64,000 nt of DNA, from contig CM055096.1 of the NCBI GenBank assembly GCA_029204225.1, positions 46,436,579 through 46,500,578 of the forward strand, written 5' to 3'. The notes beneath the pieces were generated by a model. It searched no databases. It was given only the letters and a program-made list of their open reading frames with translations, and had not been told where the DNA came from. The position numbers were made by a program, and so were the translations under genes. The stretch's first letter is position 1; the number at the start of each line of letters is the position of its first letter. This document shows positions 22,391 through 34,190 of the stretch, one piece after another. Source of the stretch: Diphasiastrum complanatum. Lineage: Eukaryota; Streptophyta; Lycopodiopsida; Lycopodiales; Lycopodiaceae.

Positions 22391-23173
22391 TGTTAAAATT
22401 GAAAAACAATCCATTTTGATTTCTTGGCTTGCTACAAATGTTGTACCATGCAAGTACGTAGCTCATTAATGCAAAATGCCAAGTTTGGCCTAAAGAGAAC
22501 TCGAGCTACATGGTTTTATATTATCTAGTTTGATAAATGCAACTTGCATATAGTTTGTAGACATAGAATTAGCATGATTATGCTTGTAAAAACTCGTGGC
22601 AACTCACATGCATTAATTGTAAGTGATCCATAGTGACATGCAAGGCATGCACAAAGTTTAATGGACACATGCATGATGATTTGGACATTTCTAGTTAGAA
22701 CTAGCACACTTGTAAAAAGCTGGTAGAATTTCATGCATGACAAGTGACAAATGTCACATAGACTCTAGATGTCATTTTGGAATGGATAGATATGGTTCTA
22801 CCTCGAGCTACCTCAATCTCCATAAATATGTGTAGCTCTCCACACAATCAATGATGAAGAACCAAAGCTTTGTAGCTATCTCATGTCATTTTGGATCTAA
22901 ACAAATATTGTTTGTTATCTCTCTAGCTCTCTCTCTCTAACCCGTGTTGAGGCTAATGCTCGCACATTGAAATCTTGTATTTTTTATTCATTCTTTGATC
23001 ATTGCCATTATATTCTGTTGATTAGCATGCTAGATTGTGGATTAGCCATTTCTTCTGAACTAGATTTTGTTGATCAATCTAGAATCAGGTTATAGTGCCA
23101 ATCACAAAGCTTAATTAAGATCAGACACTCTTGTGGACATTCCCCACACGTGTGAATTCTGGAAATTTTGTCA
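22391..23173 (+). repeat. 3' LTR of Copia element B
   Basis: TGTTAAAATTG...TTTTGTCA, directly preceded by a purine tract. It matches 16837-17628 along its full length apart from scattered substitutions and the 12-bp indel. Confidence 0.93.
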
Positions 23174-23853
23174 TCTTTGTGATCTCAGTTGATGGATGGA
23201 CAATGAAGTATTAGAGCAAGCAATGGATTGCACAGACTACAATCATGGGCATCCATAAGTTGTAAGTTTTAAGTCTAAAAATGTTCTATTAATCTCGTAG
23301 CTTAAATTAATCATCTCTATTGTTCCTCTATATATATAGAATCAACAAGAGTGAAGATGAGGTTGTTGATGACAATGAGTATTGTAGTAGCAAACACATA
23401 CTGTCATAGAGACAGACACAAAGGCAGCAATAGATAGCTACTATATTATTTGTGAGAGAGGATATCTCTCTTACACTGACGCGCTGATCTGGAAAAATAG
23501 ACAACGCTCAAAGTTTTGTTATAGGCTTGATTCTGATAATAGACGAGTTGCAGGATTCTGCCCTACATGTGTAATCTATGAATTGTTTATGAAGCTTGCT
23601 TACAATAGTTACATTTTTCCATTGTTTCTCAGTTGATATATGTCGTTAATCATTGTCTACTATTCATTAATCAATATCAGATCTGCAGTGTCAGTCTGTA
23701 GTTCAAAAGGGTTTAAATCATAGTTTGTAGCAGTCGCTGCAACTAAATAGATCTGCTCTATCTGAGTGCTCGCATCGGGACTTTCAACTCCCAACAATGG
23801 TGTTATTGTGATGATTGTGCACTGTACTCGATAAGTTTACATAATCTTTTTTT
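23174..23853. other. No gene recognised
   Basis: AT-rich sequence between the Copia and the acidic antisense ORF. The stretch from about 23376 (TGTAGTAGCA) to 23800 (TCCCAACA) has LTR-like ends, but no target duplication or PBS supports it. Confidence 0.35.
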
Positions 23854-24415
23854 TTATCCAATTTTCTTCTCACTTATAGCAGGGGCTACAATATTGCTTG
23901 ATCTTCCATGAATGATGTGACCCACATAGGGACTGGAAATTGTCACTCCACTTGCCATAGTCATATTCCCTCCCTTCTTAAAATCATTTGTGTCAAGAAA
24001 TGATGTACCCATCAGGGAAGGACCAATCATACATGTAGTGGCATAGAGAGAACATCCTTCATTTTCGTCAATTTCTTCAAGTTCATACGCATCTTCATAG
24101 GCCTCATAATCCACATTATCATCTTTATTATGATCGAAATGTTGTTCTGCACCATGGTGACGTTGTCTTTTGAGTCCTCATGATCATCAAACTGATCATG
24201 GCCTCATATAGGTCTTCTGTTCCATATTGCACCTGTTGTTGATCATCCACACTTATCGCTTCAAACTAATCTTCAGTAGAAAATTGGAATTGATCTTGAC
24301 TTTGATAATAACTATCATTGAATTCTTCATTCTGACCATTGAATGGTTCAACTGCTTCTGCTATAGAGCCATCTTCAATGATTGGTTCATGTTGTTCTTT
24401 GTTTTGATAATCTTT
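23854..24415 (-). pseudogene. Acidic, glutamine-rich antisense ORF next to LTR
   Basis: On the minus strand, starting at the LTR edge, a frame reads EAVEPFNGQNEEFNDSYYQS and DQFQFSTED, with a TAG in place of a codon, then a shift. From 24114 to 23854 an 86-codon frame continues (MDYEAYEDAYELEEIDENEG, then ATTCMIGPSLMGTSFLD). The part 24146-24415 recurs at 55659-55926 before another family-A LTR. Tat-type plant Gypsy elements are known to carry antisense ORFs before the 3' LTR, so this may be such an ORF. I recognise no domain. Confidence 0.45.
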
Positions 24416-25163
24416 TGTTGGAGGGTTTGCGGATCCCAAGGAAACCCTAATCCTGATTTAACAAGTGAGAGGGATTTGGCCCCCTGCGTGTGTAAGTCCA
24501 ACCCAATGATCACATAGTTATTTGATTAATTAGCAAGTCAATAAAAGAACTTTAGGCCTTTTTTGCGGGACTTTTAATGTCGTAGGGCCTAAATGTCAAG
24601 TTAGTGAATAAAGTTGGGTTTCTCTCCAATTTGGATGGTTCCCACACTTTTTTAAATTTGAATAGTTAGGGAGGTAGAATTGGACCAATAGGATTTTGAG
24701 GCCAGGGTCCTCCTCTCTACTATAAAAAGAGACCAATTCGAGTTTCCTACACATGTACATATCTTCATTTCAATAAAGCAGATTGGTTCTCTTGTGAAAT
24801 GGATTTATGATGGTCCTTGTTCTCTATTACTTTTCCTCCATCTCTCATGCTTTTATTGTGTTTGCTAATTGTTGGATCTGAGTATTGTTGGGATTGCATG
24901 TTCTTATACTTTTGTGAGAGAGAAAGGGAGAGAGAGAAAGAGTAAGCTATCTTCATTGTGGATCTTAGTGTAAATGGAGTAGTGTTAATGCTTAGGGTTA
25001 ATGGATGTTAGAGTTAGATCTGGATCTTCCATTCATGCTGAAATCTGAGATACGTTATCGTTCTCATGGGAACGAACCTACGCGTGACAACTAACTTTAT
25101 CTCCTTGATGCTAGATTGATTAGATCTTGGATTGAGGATAGGCAAGGAAAGAAACCCACTACA
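24416..25163 (+). repeat. Gypsy family A LTR
   Basis: TGTTGGAGGGTTTGC...CCCACTACA with TATAAAAAG at about 24721 and AATAAAG near 24774. The PBS TGGCACCATTGCCAGGGA starts at 25168 and is closer to the tRNA-Asp complement than the copy at 1031. Confidence 0.9.
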
Positions 25164-26403
25164 ATTTTGGCACCATTGCCAGGGAGCTACGTCAATTTTT
25201 CAGTTTGCAGCATGTTTGTTGGATGGTTAGCGTGCATTAGACATCTTGTCGTGGCATGAATAGTGTTAAATCTGCATTTAGGGTTAGTTTGGGAGTGATT
25301 TTGCCTAATTTGAGTGGATTTGCTTGTTTGAAATCTAATCTGATTTTGGAACAGGGGAAGCTAATCAGATCACCAATCTTAAGATCCATTTGGATTTGAG
25401 ATATCAGGAAAAACAACAAAAATTGATCAAATCTGCCAGATTTTGGTCAAAAGGAGGCAAAAATCGTCATCAGAACTGATAACTTTTTACCCTCTTTCAA
25501 GAAACATTTGCCGAGTTGCAGACACCTTCGATTTTGATCACAAAACTTTCAGTTTGAAGGGCAAATATTCCTTCCTAGCAGATTTCTAGAAACATAAAAA
25601 AAACCACCAAAAAATACCAAAAAATCACCAAAGCCCTAAAAATACAGAAAAAGAACCTTCGCCTGATTCACTGTGCATAGGTGTGATTCAAATCTATCTA
25701 CTGCCAGGTCGGCAAATAATAATATCAGAAATAGAAGGTTTCTCAGAGGATCAGTTGTCATATTGTCATATTTGGGTTAAAAAATATCACTTTTTTGCAA
25801 AAATACCATTATTACTCTTGATTCTCCTCCAGAACCTTTGCCGAGTTTCCAGATTATCCTATTTATAGTAATTTACTATTTTCGAGTTTGATGAAATTTC
25901 ATTCTATTAGGACTATAGAAAATCTCTATTTTTACCCTCGCCAAACTACAAAAACTATGTTTTTATGTGTCAGGGACCTTCGCCAGTTCTACCCTAGTTT
26001 GATCTCTGTCAAATTCTCTATTTGAGAGTTCAGTGAAAGTTATTTCCACAAATTTTGTCAGAAAAGCCTGTTCAGAGAGTTTTTTTTCTTCAAAAATAGC
26101 ACTGTAGAACCTTCGTCTAGTTAACCTCCGCCTAAGGAACCTTCGCCAGTACTATTTTTAGGTTTTGATTTTCCAGATCAAGTCTCTGTCAAATTTTGGG
26201 TCAAATCTAATTCAGTCTGAACTTGATTCTGAGAATTTTTTCATTTTGAAAAGTATCAAACGGTTGATCTTAGAAATCTTTTTTCACGGTATAAGAATCT
26301 GATTCTAGTCAAGTGGAAGAGATCTAGCAGATCTGATCTAAGATAATTCTTGATTGAAAAATCTAGATCCAATCTCATTGTCTGCTTGAATTAGTCTGTA
26401 AAA
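25164..26403 (+). other. Leader of pol-less family-A copy
   Basis: PBS at 25168-25185, then about 1.2 kb of noncoding leader with the family decamer at 25654-25663 and 26138-26147 and near-matches at 25975-25984 and 26106. No gene. Confidence 0.75.
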
Positions 26404-27010
26404 ATGGCTGCCCATGGAGGTGCTGCTCAAGAAGTCAATCCAATCATTGTTAGGAGAGCATCTCTTTGAATCTACCCAAATACAATGGATTAACAGATCC
26501 AGTTAGATTTCTTCAGATCAATTTTGAATCTTGTGAAGTTTATGGCGAAGATTTTTCCCAAGATAAACTTAAGCTATTTCCAATGGCCTTAACAGATGCA
26601 GCACAAGATTGGTACTACAATCAAGATGAGATGGAGCGTACAGATTGGGAGACTATCAAACGAGCCCTTATCACACAGTTCAGACCTCGAAAGTCAATGG
26701 AAGACCCTTTCCTACTTCTAAGTGAAATTAAAATGGGAAAGCGGGGTGTCTACCTAAAAGGATCAGACGTGAGCTGAAATGCCATAATGAGTACACAATT
26801 TTGCAAAACGCTATGGATGATGCAATTCAGGAGGAGGATGAAGATTCAGACGATGAGCTGAATATCAGTATGTTGTCTTATACAGCAGGGCATACCACTA
26901 CGACATCCACCATTATTGCATCAACGAATGTCAATGCTACTGTAGAGATGATACTCAATGAGTTCGAGAAACATGGGAAGAACTAGTAGAAACAGATGGA
27001 AAAGTTGCAG
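26404..27010 (+). pseudogene. Truncated gag of pol-less family-A copy
   Basis: It starts ATGGCTGCC at 26404 (MAAHGGAAQEVNPIIVRRA), meets TGA at about 26468, and is then readable from 26466 as capsid: LPKYNGLTDPVRFLQINFES and TDAAQDWYYNQDEMERTDWE. Near 26745 a deletion removes a stretch present in the full element (42545-42460) and forces a shift into GVYLKGSDVS and a stop. A final piece (26801-26986) reads MQNAMDDAIQEEDEDSDDEL. It ends before the zinc knuckles. Capsid-like packaging residues may remain, but no intact protein is encoded. Confidence 0.82.
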
Positions 27011-27532
27011 TCGCCCTTGTTGAGCATGATCTGACCCATCAGATGCCAAACACTGGTGCGTCTACCAGGAGCTCAAACTTGTGTTAAAAAACATTGGTTG
27101 AAAGGTACTGGTCGATGTTGTTTCTCATATTACCTGTCGACTGTTCGTTTTCACCATTCTGATGAAAAAACTTGGACCCATCAGCCGCACATAAACAATG
27201 GTGCACTGCTACTAAAATTCCCAGTTGACCTGTCAACTCATGAACTTAGCGCCTAAGTGGTTACATCACATTTTCAATATGTGCTGAGCCCACCTAGATA
27301 AATTTGCGCATCATAAAAAACTATTTTCTTGAATACAATGAGTACTGTCTACTTGAAATTTATAAGATCTTTTTCCTAGTTGTGGAAAGTGTTGTGATAT
27401 CGCCTGATTTAGAGAAACCTTTGGTAGCACCCCCAGGAATAAATGGTAAGTGTAATGGCCAACGTGGATAGAGGATCATTAGAATAAGCATATCAGGTAA
27501 AAGACTTGGTCAACTAATGTGATCTGCAAAAC
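27011..27532 (+). other. Gag to post-pol joint region
   Basis: About 520 bp linking the gag remnant to the post-pol ORF. The first 100 bp match 58910-58993. From about 27380 the sequence matches 37370-36890 inverted, i.e. the stretch after integrase in the full element. Short frames such as VVISPDLEKPLVAPPG suggest a decayed upstream part of the post-pol ORF. Confidence 0.5.
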
Positions 27533-27904
27533 TTGCTCACCCTTTTAGAAATTATGGATGAAGGAGTGATTTACAAATATTTTGAGATGTTAGGTGTGGA
27601 AGGAACGTTCACGCCCTCTAACAAGTTGGGTAGCATCTATAATCGCCTTATTTCATGGATATCGAACTATAGAAACCAAGTGACACTAGTCACTCAAGAT
27701 GAACACAATGGTCCTAGTCTAGATTCAATCAAGCAACACAATCAAGAATCTCCAATTACTTGCAATATGATACCACCAATTCCTTCTACCAGTTTGGAAT
27801 GCGTAAGTGACGTTCAAATTGATAGTTCCTCCACAGAAGAACAAATAGAAATACTTAGCTGTTGGAGGGTTTGCGAATCCCAAGGCAAACCTAACTCTAG
27901 TTAA
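27533..27904 (+). CDS. Post-pol ORF of Gypsy family A (123 codons)
   Basis: An open frame with LLEIMDEGVIYKYFEMLGVE, SNKLGSIYNRLISWISNY and STSLECVSDVQIDSSSTEE. It runs 45 bp into the LTR at 27860, where it stops at 27902-27904. Related frames are at 1-243 (frameshifted) and 36952-37224 on the minus strand. Its position after integrase and before the 3' LTR is conserved in three places. No domain recognised; it is mixed charged/hydrophobic without a clear membrane segment. It may be a C-terminal fragment of a longer extra ORF. The first codon is uncertain, since the usable start may be MDEGVIYKYF. Confidence 0.5.
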   Translation: MLTLLEIMDEGVIYKYFEMLGVEGTFTPSNKLGSIYNRLISWISNYRNQVTLVTQDEHNGPSLDSIKQHNQESPITCNMIPPIPSTSLECVSDVQIDSSSTEEQIEILSCWRVCESQGKPNSS

Positions 27905-28592
27905 TAAGTGAGAGGGATTTGACACCCTGCGTGTGTAAGTCCAACCCGATGATCACATAGTTATTTGATTAATGAGCAAGTCAATAAAAGGACTTTGGGC
28001 CTTTTTGCGGGACTTTTAATGTCGCAGGGCCTATATGTCAAGTTAGTGAATAGAGTTGGGTTTCCCTCCAATTTTGGATGGTTCTCACTCTTTCTTAAAA
28101 CTGAATAATTAGGGAGGCAGAAATGGACCAATAGGATTCAGAGGCCAAGGTCCTCCTCTCTACTATAAAAAGGGACCAACTCAAGTTTCCTACACATGTA
28201 CATATCTTCATTTCAATAAAGTAGATTGGATCTCTTGTGAAATAAATTTATGAATGTCCTTGCTCTCTATCACTTTCCTCCATCTCTCATGCTTTTATTG
28301 TGTTTTGTTAATTGTTGGATCTGATTGTTATTGGGATTGCATGTTTTTGTACTTTTTATGAGAGAGAAAGGGAGAGAGAGAAAGAGTAACCTATCTTCAT
28401 TGTGGATCTAGTGTTAATGCTTAGGGTTAGTGGATGGTAGAGTTAGATGTGAATCTTCCATTCATGCTAAAATTTGAACTATGCTATCGCTCTTATGGGA
28501 ATGAATCTATGCGTGACAACTAACTTCATCTCCTTGATGCTAGATTGATTAGATCTTGGGTTGAGGATAGGCAAGGAAAGAAACCCACTACA
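27860..28592 (+). repeat. Gypsy family A LTR
   Basis: 733 bp, almost identical to 293-1026. It is the right LTR of the pol-less copy and also the left LTR of the inverted-LTR composite. The PBS TGGCATCGTTGCCGAGGA begins at 28597, without the extra T seen in copy 1. Confidence 0.92.
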
Positions 28593-29805
28593 ATTTTGGC
28601 ATCGTTGCCGAGGAGCTACACCAATTTTTCAATTTGTAGCATGTTTGTTGGATGCTTAGCTTGCATTAGGCATCTTGTCGTGGCATGAATAGTGTTAAAT
28701 TTACATTTAGGATTAGTTTGGGAGTGATTTTGCGTGATTTGAGTGGATTTGCTTGTTTGAATCTAATCTGATTTCGGAGCAGGAAAAGATACTTAGATCA
28801 CTTATCTTAAGATCCATTTGGATATGAGATATCAGAAAAAACGAGAAAAATCGGTCAAATCTGTCAGATTTTGGTCAAAAGGAAGCAAAAATCGTCATTA
28901 GAGCTAATAACTTTTTACCCTCTTTCAAGAAACGTTCGTCGAGTTGTAGGTGCCTTTGGTTTTCATCGCAAAACCTTCAATTTGAAGGGCGAACAATCCT
29001 TCCCAGCATATTTCTAGAAACATCAGAAAAACCATAGAAAAATATCAAAACCCTAAAAATACAGAAAAAGAACCTTCGCTCAATTCACTGTGAATAGGTC
29101 TGATTCAGATCTATCTACTGCCAGGTCGACGAAGAATTATATTAGAAATAGAAGGTTTCTCAGAGGATCAGTTGTCATATTGTCATATTTTTGCCAAAAA
29201 AGACACTTTTTTGCAAAAATACCAGTAATACTCTTGATTCTTCGCTAGAACTTTCATCGAGTTTCTGAATTATTCTGTTTATAGTAATTTATTATTTTTG
29301 AGTCTGGCGAACATTTATTCTATCCAGATGATAGAAAATCTCTATTTTTACCCTCGTCAAACTACAGAAACTATGTTTTTGTGTGTCAGGAACCTTCGCC
29401 AGTTCTACCCTAGCTTTATCTTTGTCAGATTATGAGTCTGAGAGTTTGGCGAAGGTTATTTTCATAGAATTTGTCAGAAAAGCCTGATTAGAGAGGTTTT
29501 TTCAAAAGTAGCACTGCTGAACCTTCCCCGAGTGAATCTTCGTGTAGGTAACCTTTGCCAGTTCTATTTTAGGTTCTGATTTTTCAGATCAAGTCTCTGT
29601 CCAGTTTTGGGTCACATCTGATACAGTTTGATTTTGATTCTGAGATTTTTTTTCATTTTTGAGAAGTATCGATTGGTTGATTTTCAAAATCTTTTTCACG
29701 ATATAGGAATTTGATTCTTATCACGAGATCTAGTAGATCTGATCTGAGATGGGTTTGATTGAGAATCTAGATCTAATCTCGTTGTTTGCTTGACTTAATC
29801 TGTAA
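28593..29805 (+). other. Leader of Gypsy family A in block copy 2
   Basis: Same content as 1027-2242, with small indels. No gene. One decayed motif copy reads CCTTTGCC where copy 1 has CCTTTCC. Confidence 0.75.
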
Positions 29806-31346
29806 AGATTGTTGGCCTGGAGGTGCTCCTCAGGAAGTCATTCCAATCATTGTTAGAAGAGCACCCCGTTTGGATCTACCCAAATACAATGGATAACGGA
29901 TTTAGTTAGATTTCTTCATATCTATTCTGAATTTTGTGAAGTCTATGGTGAAGTTTTTCCCCAGGAAAAACTTAAGTTTTTTCCTATGGCCTTAATAGGT
30001 GCATCACAAAATTGGTACAATAATCAAGATCAAACTGAACGTACAGATTGGGAGACTGTTAAACGAGCCCTTATGACACGGCTCAAACCTCAAAAGTTTA
30101 TGGAAGACCCTTTCCTACTTTTAAGTAAAATTAAAATGCGAAAGTGAGAAATGATTCGAGATTACATTGAATAGATAAAATGCCTCAGATCTGAGTGCGA
30201 ACCTGAACTGATAAACAAAAATGCCATGATTCAGGATTACCTAAAAGGATCAAACATGAGCTGAAATGCCATAATGAGTATATAATATTGCAAAATGTAG
30301 AAATGATGCTCAATGAATTTGAGAAACTCGGAAAGAACCAGCAGAAACAGATGGAAACGTTGCAGTCGCAATTTGATGAGAAGATCAAAGTATTGGAAGA
30401 TTTTCATGGACAAGCGAACAAAGAACCTGGAAAGTTTGCAAAGACTTAATTCAGCAATGGTATGCCCAGATGGGATATCAAGAATCACTTTATGGAGGAA
30501 ATCCGATAGCTAGACCTCATCAATCTGCTCTTGGATACCCGAAACGGTTAGCCTTACCTGCCCCACCAAAGCACCCCGCTCCTCCTGCCAATTTGATGGA
30601 ACCAAAACCTTACAGAAGTGCCAAGCAATGGAACTATGGTAATGATCAAGAAAGTAGATTTTCAGAACAATATGCTATTTATGCTGCCGTGCAACAACAT
30701 GCATCTAGAAGACAGAGCACCACTTGGATGCTTTGCATGTGGAGAAAATCACAGAGTTGCAGAATGTCCAAATAAAAAAAAAATTGTACCATTCTATCGT
30801 GACTGTGGTTATGGGCATTGCTATAAGGAATGTCTAGCAAGACCGAAGCCACCACCAGCTACAACTCCTGTAAACATGATAGCAATCAAGCAAAGAACTG
30901 TAGCTCAGAATAGACTAAGTGTACCCTTGATGGTAATCACCAGAGCATAGAAGCAGAAAGAACCTATAGTAGATCTAGTACATGTTGATTCTATACCATT
31001 AACTGACATACCAACAACATTTGGAGTCTATCCAAATATTCATGCAGAAAAAAGAAGATATCAGGATATGAGGTAGTGGATTAAACATCTGCAAGAAGAA
31101 GAGAATCTTGAAGCTGCTAAAGCAACATCCGAAGCTCATTCTTCACCATTGCAGTCACCAAAAAATTCACAAACAAATATGAATGCTCAGTTGCATCATC
31201 ATGAAGAACCCTTCAAGATGACTGAACTGAAAGCACCGCAAATAGAACTGCCCATGAATATTTTGTCTAGTAAGATCAATATTTTGTTGGGAGAGTTCCT
31301 GAAGTTGGTGCCAAAAGCAAAAGAAGTATTAGCGCAAAAGTTAACT
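29806..31346 (+). pseudogene. Broken gag of Gypsy family A in block copy 2
   Basis: It carries the same stops, frameshifts and lost start as 2243-3780. It differs by single bases (for example an extra T at about 29980 and an A-to-C change at 30358). The shared defects show that decay preceded duplication. It ends at the same inversion joint at about 31344-31347. Confidence 0.8.
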
Positions 31347-32384
31347 CTGACTTGTAGAATCATCCTTGACTTTTTCTTTGCCTTTATCTAGTAAGGGTGG
31401 CACATTCTTTGAATCAATTTTTTGAGGAGGATTTTTCCATTTCAGGACCGTATTATAATGTTGCTTAGCTTGTTTTGTCTTCCTTCAATATAACTGCTTT
31501 TGGCGGTTTTATTGTTGATTCATCAAGAATATTACACACTCCAAATCTGGTCGGATCCATATGATTTAGAATCTGCTCATTAGTAAGTTCTGCATTGTCA
31601 TCATACTCACAGGAATGAGTTCAATCTCAATTGGATATGGTATAGGCTCCGTTGATATCCAAGCTACATTCAGCACATTCAATGGAAAAGTGATCAGTGT
31701 ATCCAAGCTTCGATCCAATAATGAAATCTTGCTCAAATCTGACTGATTATCTTGTTGACACATATATCCTGTTGTACAGTCAATCGTTGCAAGAGCTTCA
31801 TTCCAGTGGACAATATCGGTTTGAGAATCGTAATGAACTCCCAAATTTTTTACTGGTATGATCCATTGTTGATAAATCATCATCCTGTTTTTGAACCACT
31901 GGTCTGATAGTCCAAGTTGCAGGATCAAAATTGACTGCACGTTCACGATTTTCAAAAGTGATTTTTCCAGTATACCAGTTACGAATTATTTGTGCAACTC
32001 ATAACCATGGGCATCCCAATAGGACTCGGTAGACATTTGGTGCTTCTGATAAGTCCATTACTATGAAAGTAATGTACTCCGACAATTCTGACAGGTATAT
32101 CTTCAACCATTCCTCGCGGACGGATCAGCTAGCTTAATGGCAAAAGTCGCAAATTTTATCTTTGTAAGGCCCCATTTTGCACATAGCTTTGTTGAAATCA
32201 CGTTAACTCCCAAACCGCCATCTATCACAACTGCTTCATTAGGAAATTGTCTGCTGTATCGGCAGGGTGATATTTTTTTGTTCACTTTCTCAAGCTGCTC
32301 CGACATGGAGTACTTCATTAGATTCTTCAAATCCAGCACAAAAAAATCGCTCCTAATGGACTTCTGGTTCAGCTTGAGTTTCAT
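31347..32384 (-). pseudogene. Inverted protease-linker piece, block copy 2
   Basis: Counterpart of 3781-4818. One coding difference was noticed: STEPIP here versus STKPIP in copy 1, the former agreeing with other family-A copies. Confidence 0.8.
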
Positions 32385-32511
32385 TGAATTTATCTTGTAA
32401 AAGAAAATTCAAGAGACTAGTTGCACTAGACTCAAAATTAGTAATTATAAACATGTCTTGTATTCATCTCAGTGTATTCAATTAGTTTGTTTCATGTATT
32501 GCTGATCATCT

Positions 32512-32835
32512 CTAATTTTCTGTTCCATCCGTTGTCAACCGTCCAGGTGCACCGATGCAAAAAATGGCGAGTTCATGTTCTTCTTCTTCAGATGATGAGG
32601 CATGAACATCACATATTGGATTAGAGGCCTGGCTATACCAGATAATACCATGCCCATGTACATGATGTAAGTATGCACTTTGACGAGAGCGACGCATTAC
32701 TATGTCACACATTCGCATGTATGGAAAAATTGAGAGAGAGTTATTATTTGTGCGGCTCAAAGTCGGTGAATTCTGATTTGCAAAGCACTTTGTATTGCAT
32801 GCACCCTTATCATGGAAGTATTTGGTGGTCTTCAC
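32512..32835 (-). pseudogene. Possible transposase-associated-domain ORF, block copy 2
   Basis: Identical protein to 4946-5269, with the same weak resemblance to the N-terminal domain of TNP2-type transposases and the same opposite orientation to the adjacent TNP2 fragment. The rest of 32385-33003 shows nothing I can name. Confidence 0.3.
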
Positions 32836-33003
32836 GATTGGAGAGAATATTCTGTTGTTCTTGACTATTGTTGCACTTGTATCGTCCAGGATGATGACTC
32901 ACACTCACATGACTGTCGTAGAATTCAACTAGATGTTGCCATGCAATCTGCAAGATTTAGATGTGCAAGCGCATGAGAGCCACCACTTTCCTCTCATTCA
33001 CCC

Positions 33004-34190
33004 ATGGACTTGCACGAAGATATGTCCCAAGGAGACACAATACACAAGGACATGCCATTGATAGCGCATGATCATGAGAGAGACATGGATGACATGATGG
33101 ATGCATTCTTCATGAACCCACCCGAGGCCACACTGACAAGGGAAGAAGAGATGATGTGTGGCTTGGCATCCACTCCTTTGGACGTGGGTGGAAAAATGTC
33201 AAAGTTGCGAGCTTGTTTATTACTTTTGAACTTGCAAACTACGTACGAGTGGTTGGATGCTAGTATCATGGAATTGTTTGGGTAAGCTTGCTAGCTTTTT
33301 GTGTGTTATAGACAAACTCTCATCTCATTTTATTTTTTCATGCATTGTGAGAAAGTATATATAAGTAGATACATAAATATATATTTTGTCACAGTTTGCT
33401 CAGAAAAATGTTACCTCCAAATAACACCATGGCGGCTTCTCGACAAGAAGCCAAGAAAATGCTATCTACAGTTGGCATGGATTACAAGAGTATACATGCA
33501 TGTCCCAATGATTGCATCTTGATCCCTTCCGATTGTCCCCAGCATGGAAGCACGTGGATGCTACCTGGCATGAGTTTAGGGATGAAAGCCTCTCCATTTG
33601 TATTTGAAGTTGATGATGGATGGTGTGAATCCATTCGGTTTGTGCTCCACATCATGGTCCACTTGGCTGGTTGTCATTGTAAATTACAACATCCCCCCTT
33701 GGCTAAGTATCAAGAAGGGACACGTAATGCTTGCCCTTCTTATCCCGGGAAAATACAAGGCAAAAATATGAATGTGTATATGGCTCCCTTGATAGATGAG
33801 CTAAAGATTCTATGGCAAGGAGTTCAAGTGAGCGATATATCAAAACCACTGAGACAAAGAGGTTTTGTGGTAAAGGGAATCTTGATGTGGACGATGCATG
33901 ACTTTCCTGGATATGGGGAATGTTCAGGTGAGATATCCTTGCTATTGGTTCAATTCATGGTATTATAATAACTTTTATGTGTATTCACATATTTTCTTTC
34001 AATTTGAACAAGAGACTCACAATTAAGCTAGTTGTTTTGTCTCAATGTAGGGCTCCAAACTAGTGGCTACAATGCATGCCCCATTTGTGACAAGTATTTG
34101 CAAGCACGTCACTCACAACATAGACGAAAGATGGTTTATGAGAGCCACACTCGATATCTTCCACCCGATCACCCTATGTGTGATGGGCTT
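33004..34190 (+). pseudogene. TNP2 transposase fragment, block copy 2
   Basis: Same exons, introns (about 33283-33395 and 33930-34049), frame disruptions and right-hand truncation as 5438-6624; I saw no difference between the copies here. It lies between inverted family-A arms bounded by LTRs on both sides. Confidence 0.85.

Larger units (their letters stand above)
16837..23173 (+). mobile_element. Complete Copia-type LTR retrotransposon (element B)
   Basis: A 6.3-kb element with two LTRs (792 and 783 bp), a tRNA-Met PBS, gag, protease, integrase, RT, RNase H in Copia order, and a polypurine tract before the 3' LTR. Flanks TCTTA (16832-16836) and TCTTT (23174-23178) match at four of five bases, compatible with a decayed 5-bp target duplication. 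LTRs differ at some 3 percent of sites by eye. It is inactive: stops in gag and RT, two frameshifts, a deletion in RT, a mutated protease motif and a SINE insertion in integrase. Confidence 0.93.
24416..28592 (+). mobile_element. Pol-less Gypsy family A derivative
   Basis: Two same-strand family-A LTRs (24416-25163 and 27860-28592) bracket a 2.7-kb interior made of PBS, leader, a partial gag and a post-pol ORF segment. No protease, RT or integrase is present. The same two internal deletion junctions (in gag near 26745 and after gag near 27015) occur in the copy at 55927-58993. This fits a non-autonomous derivative moved by proteins from full elements. The LTRs differ appreciably (several differences in the first 60 bp), so insertion is old or one LTR was exchanged. 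The right LTR also serves as the left end of the next unit, so no target duplication can be seen. Confidence 0.72.

Noticed and set aside
23376-23804. Possible Copia LTR from TGTAGTAGCA to TCCCAACA
   Set aside because: TG and CA ends only; flanks do not form a duplication and the sequence after it is not a recognisable primer-binding site.
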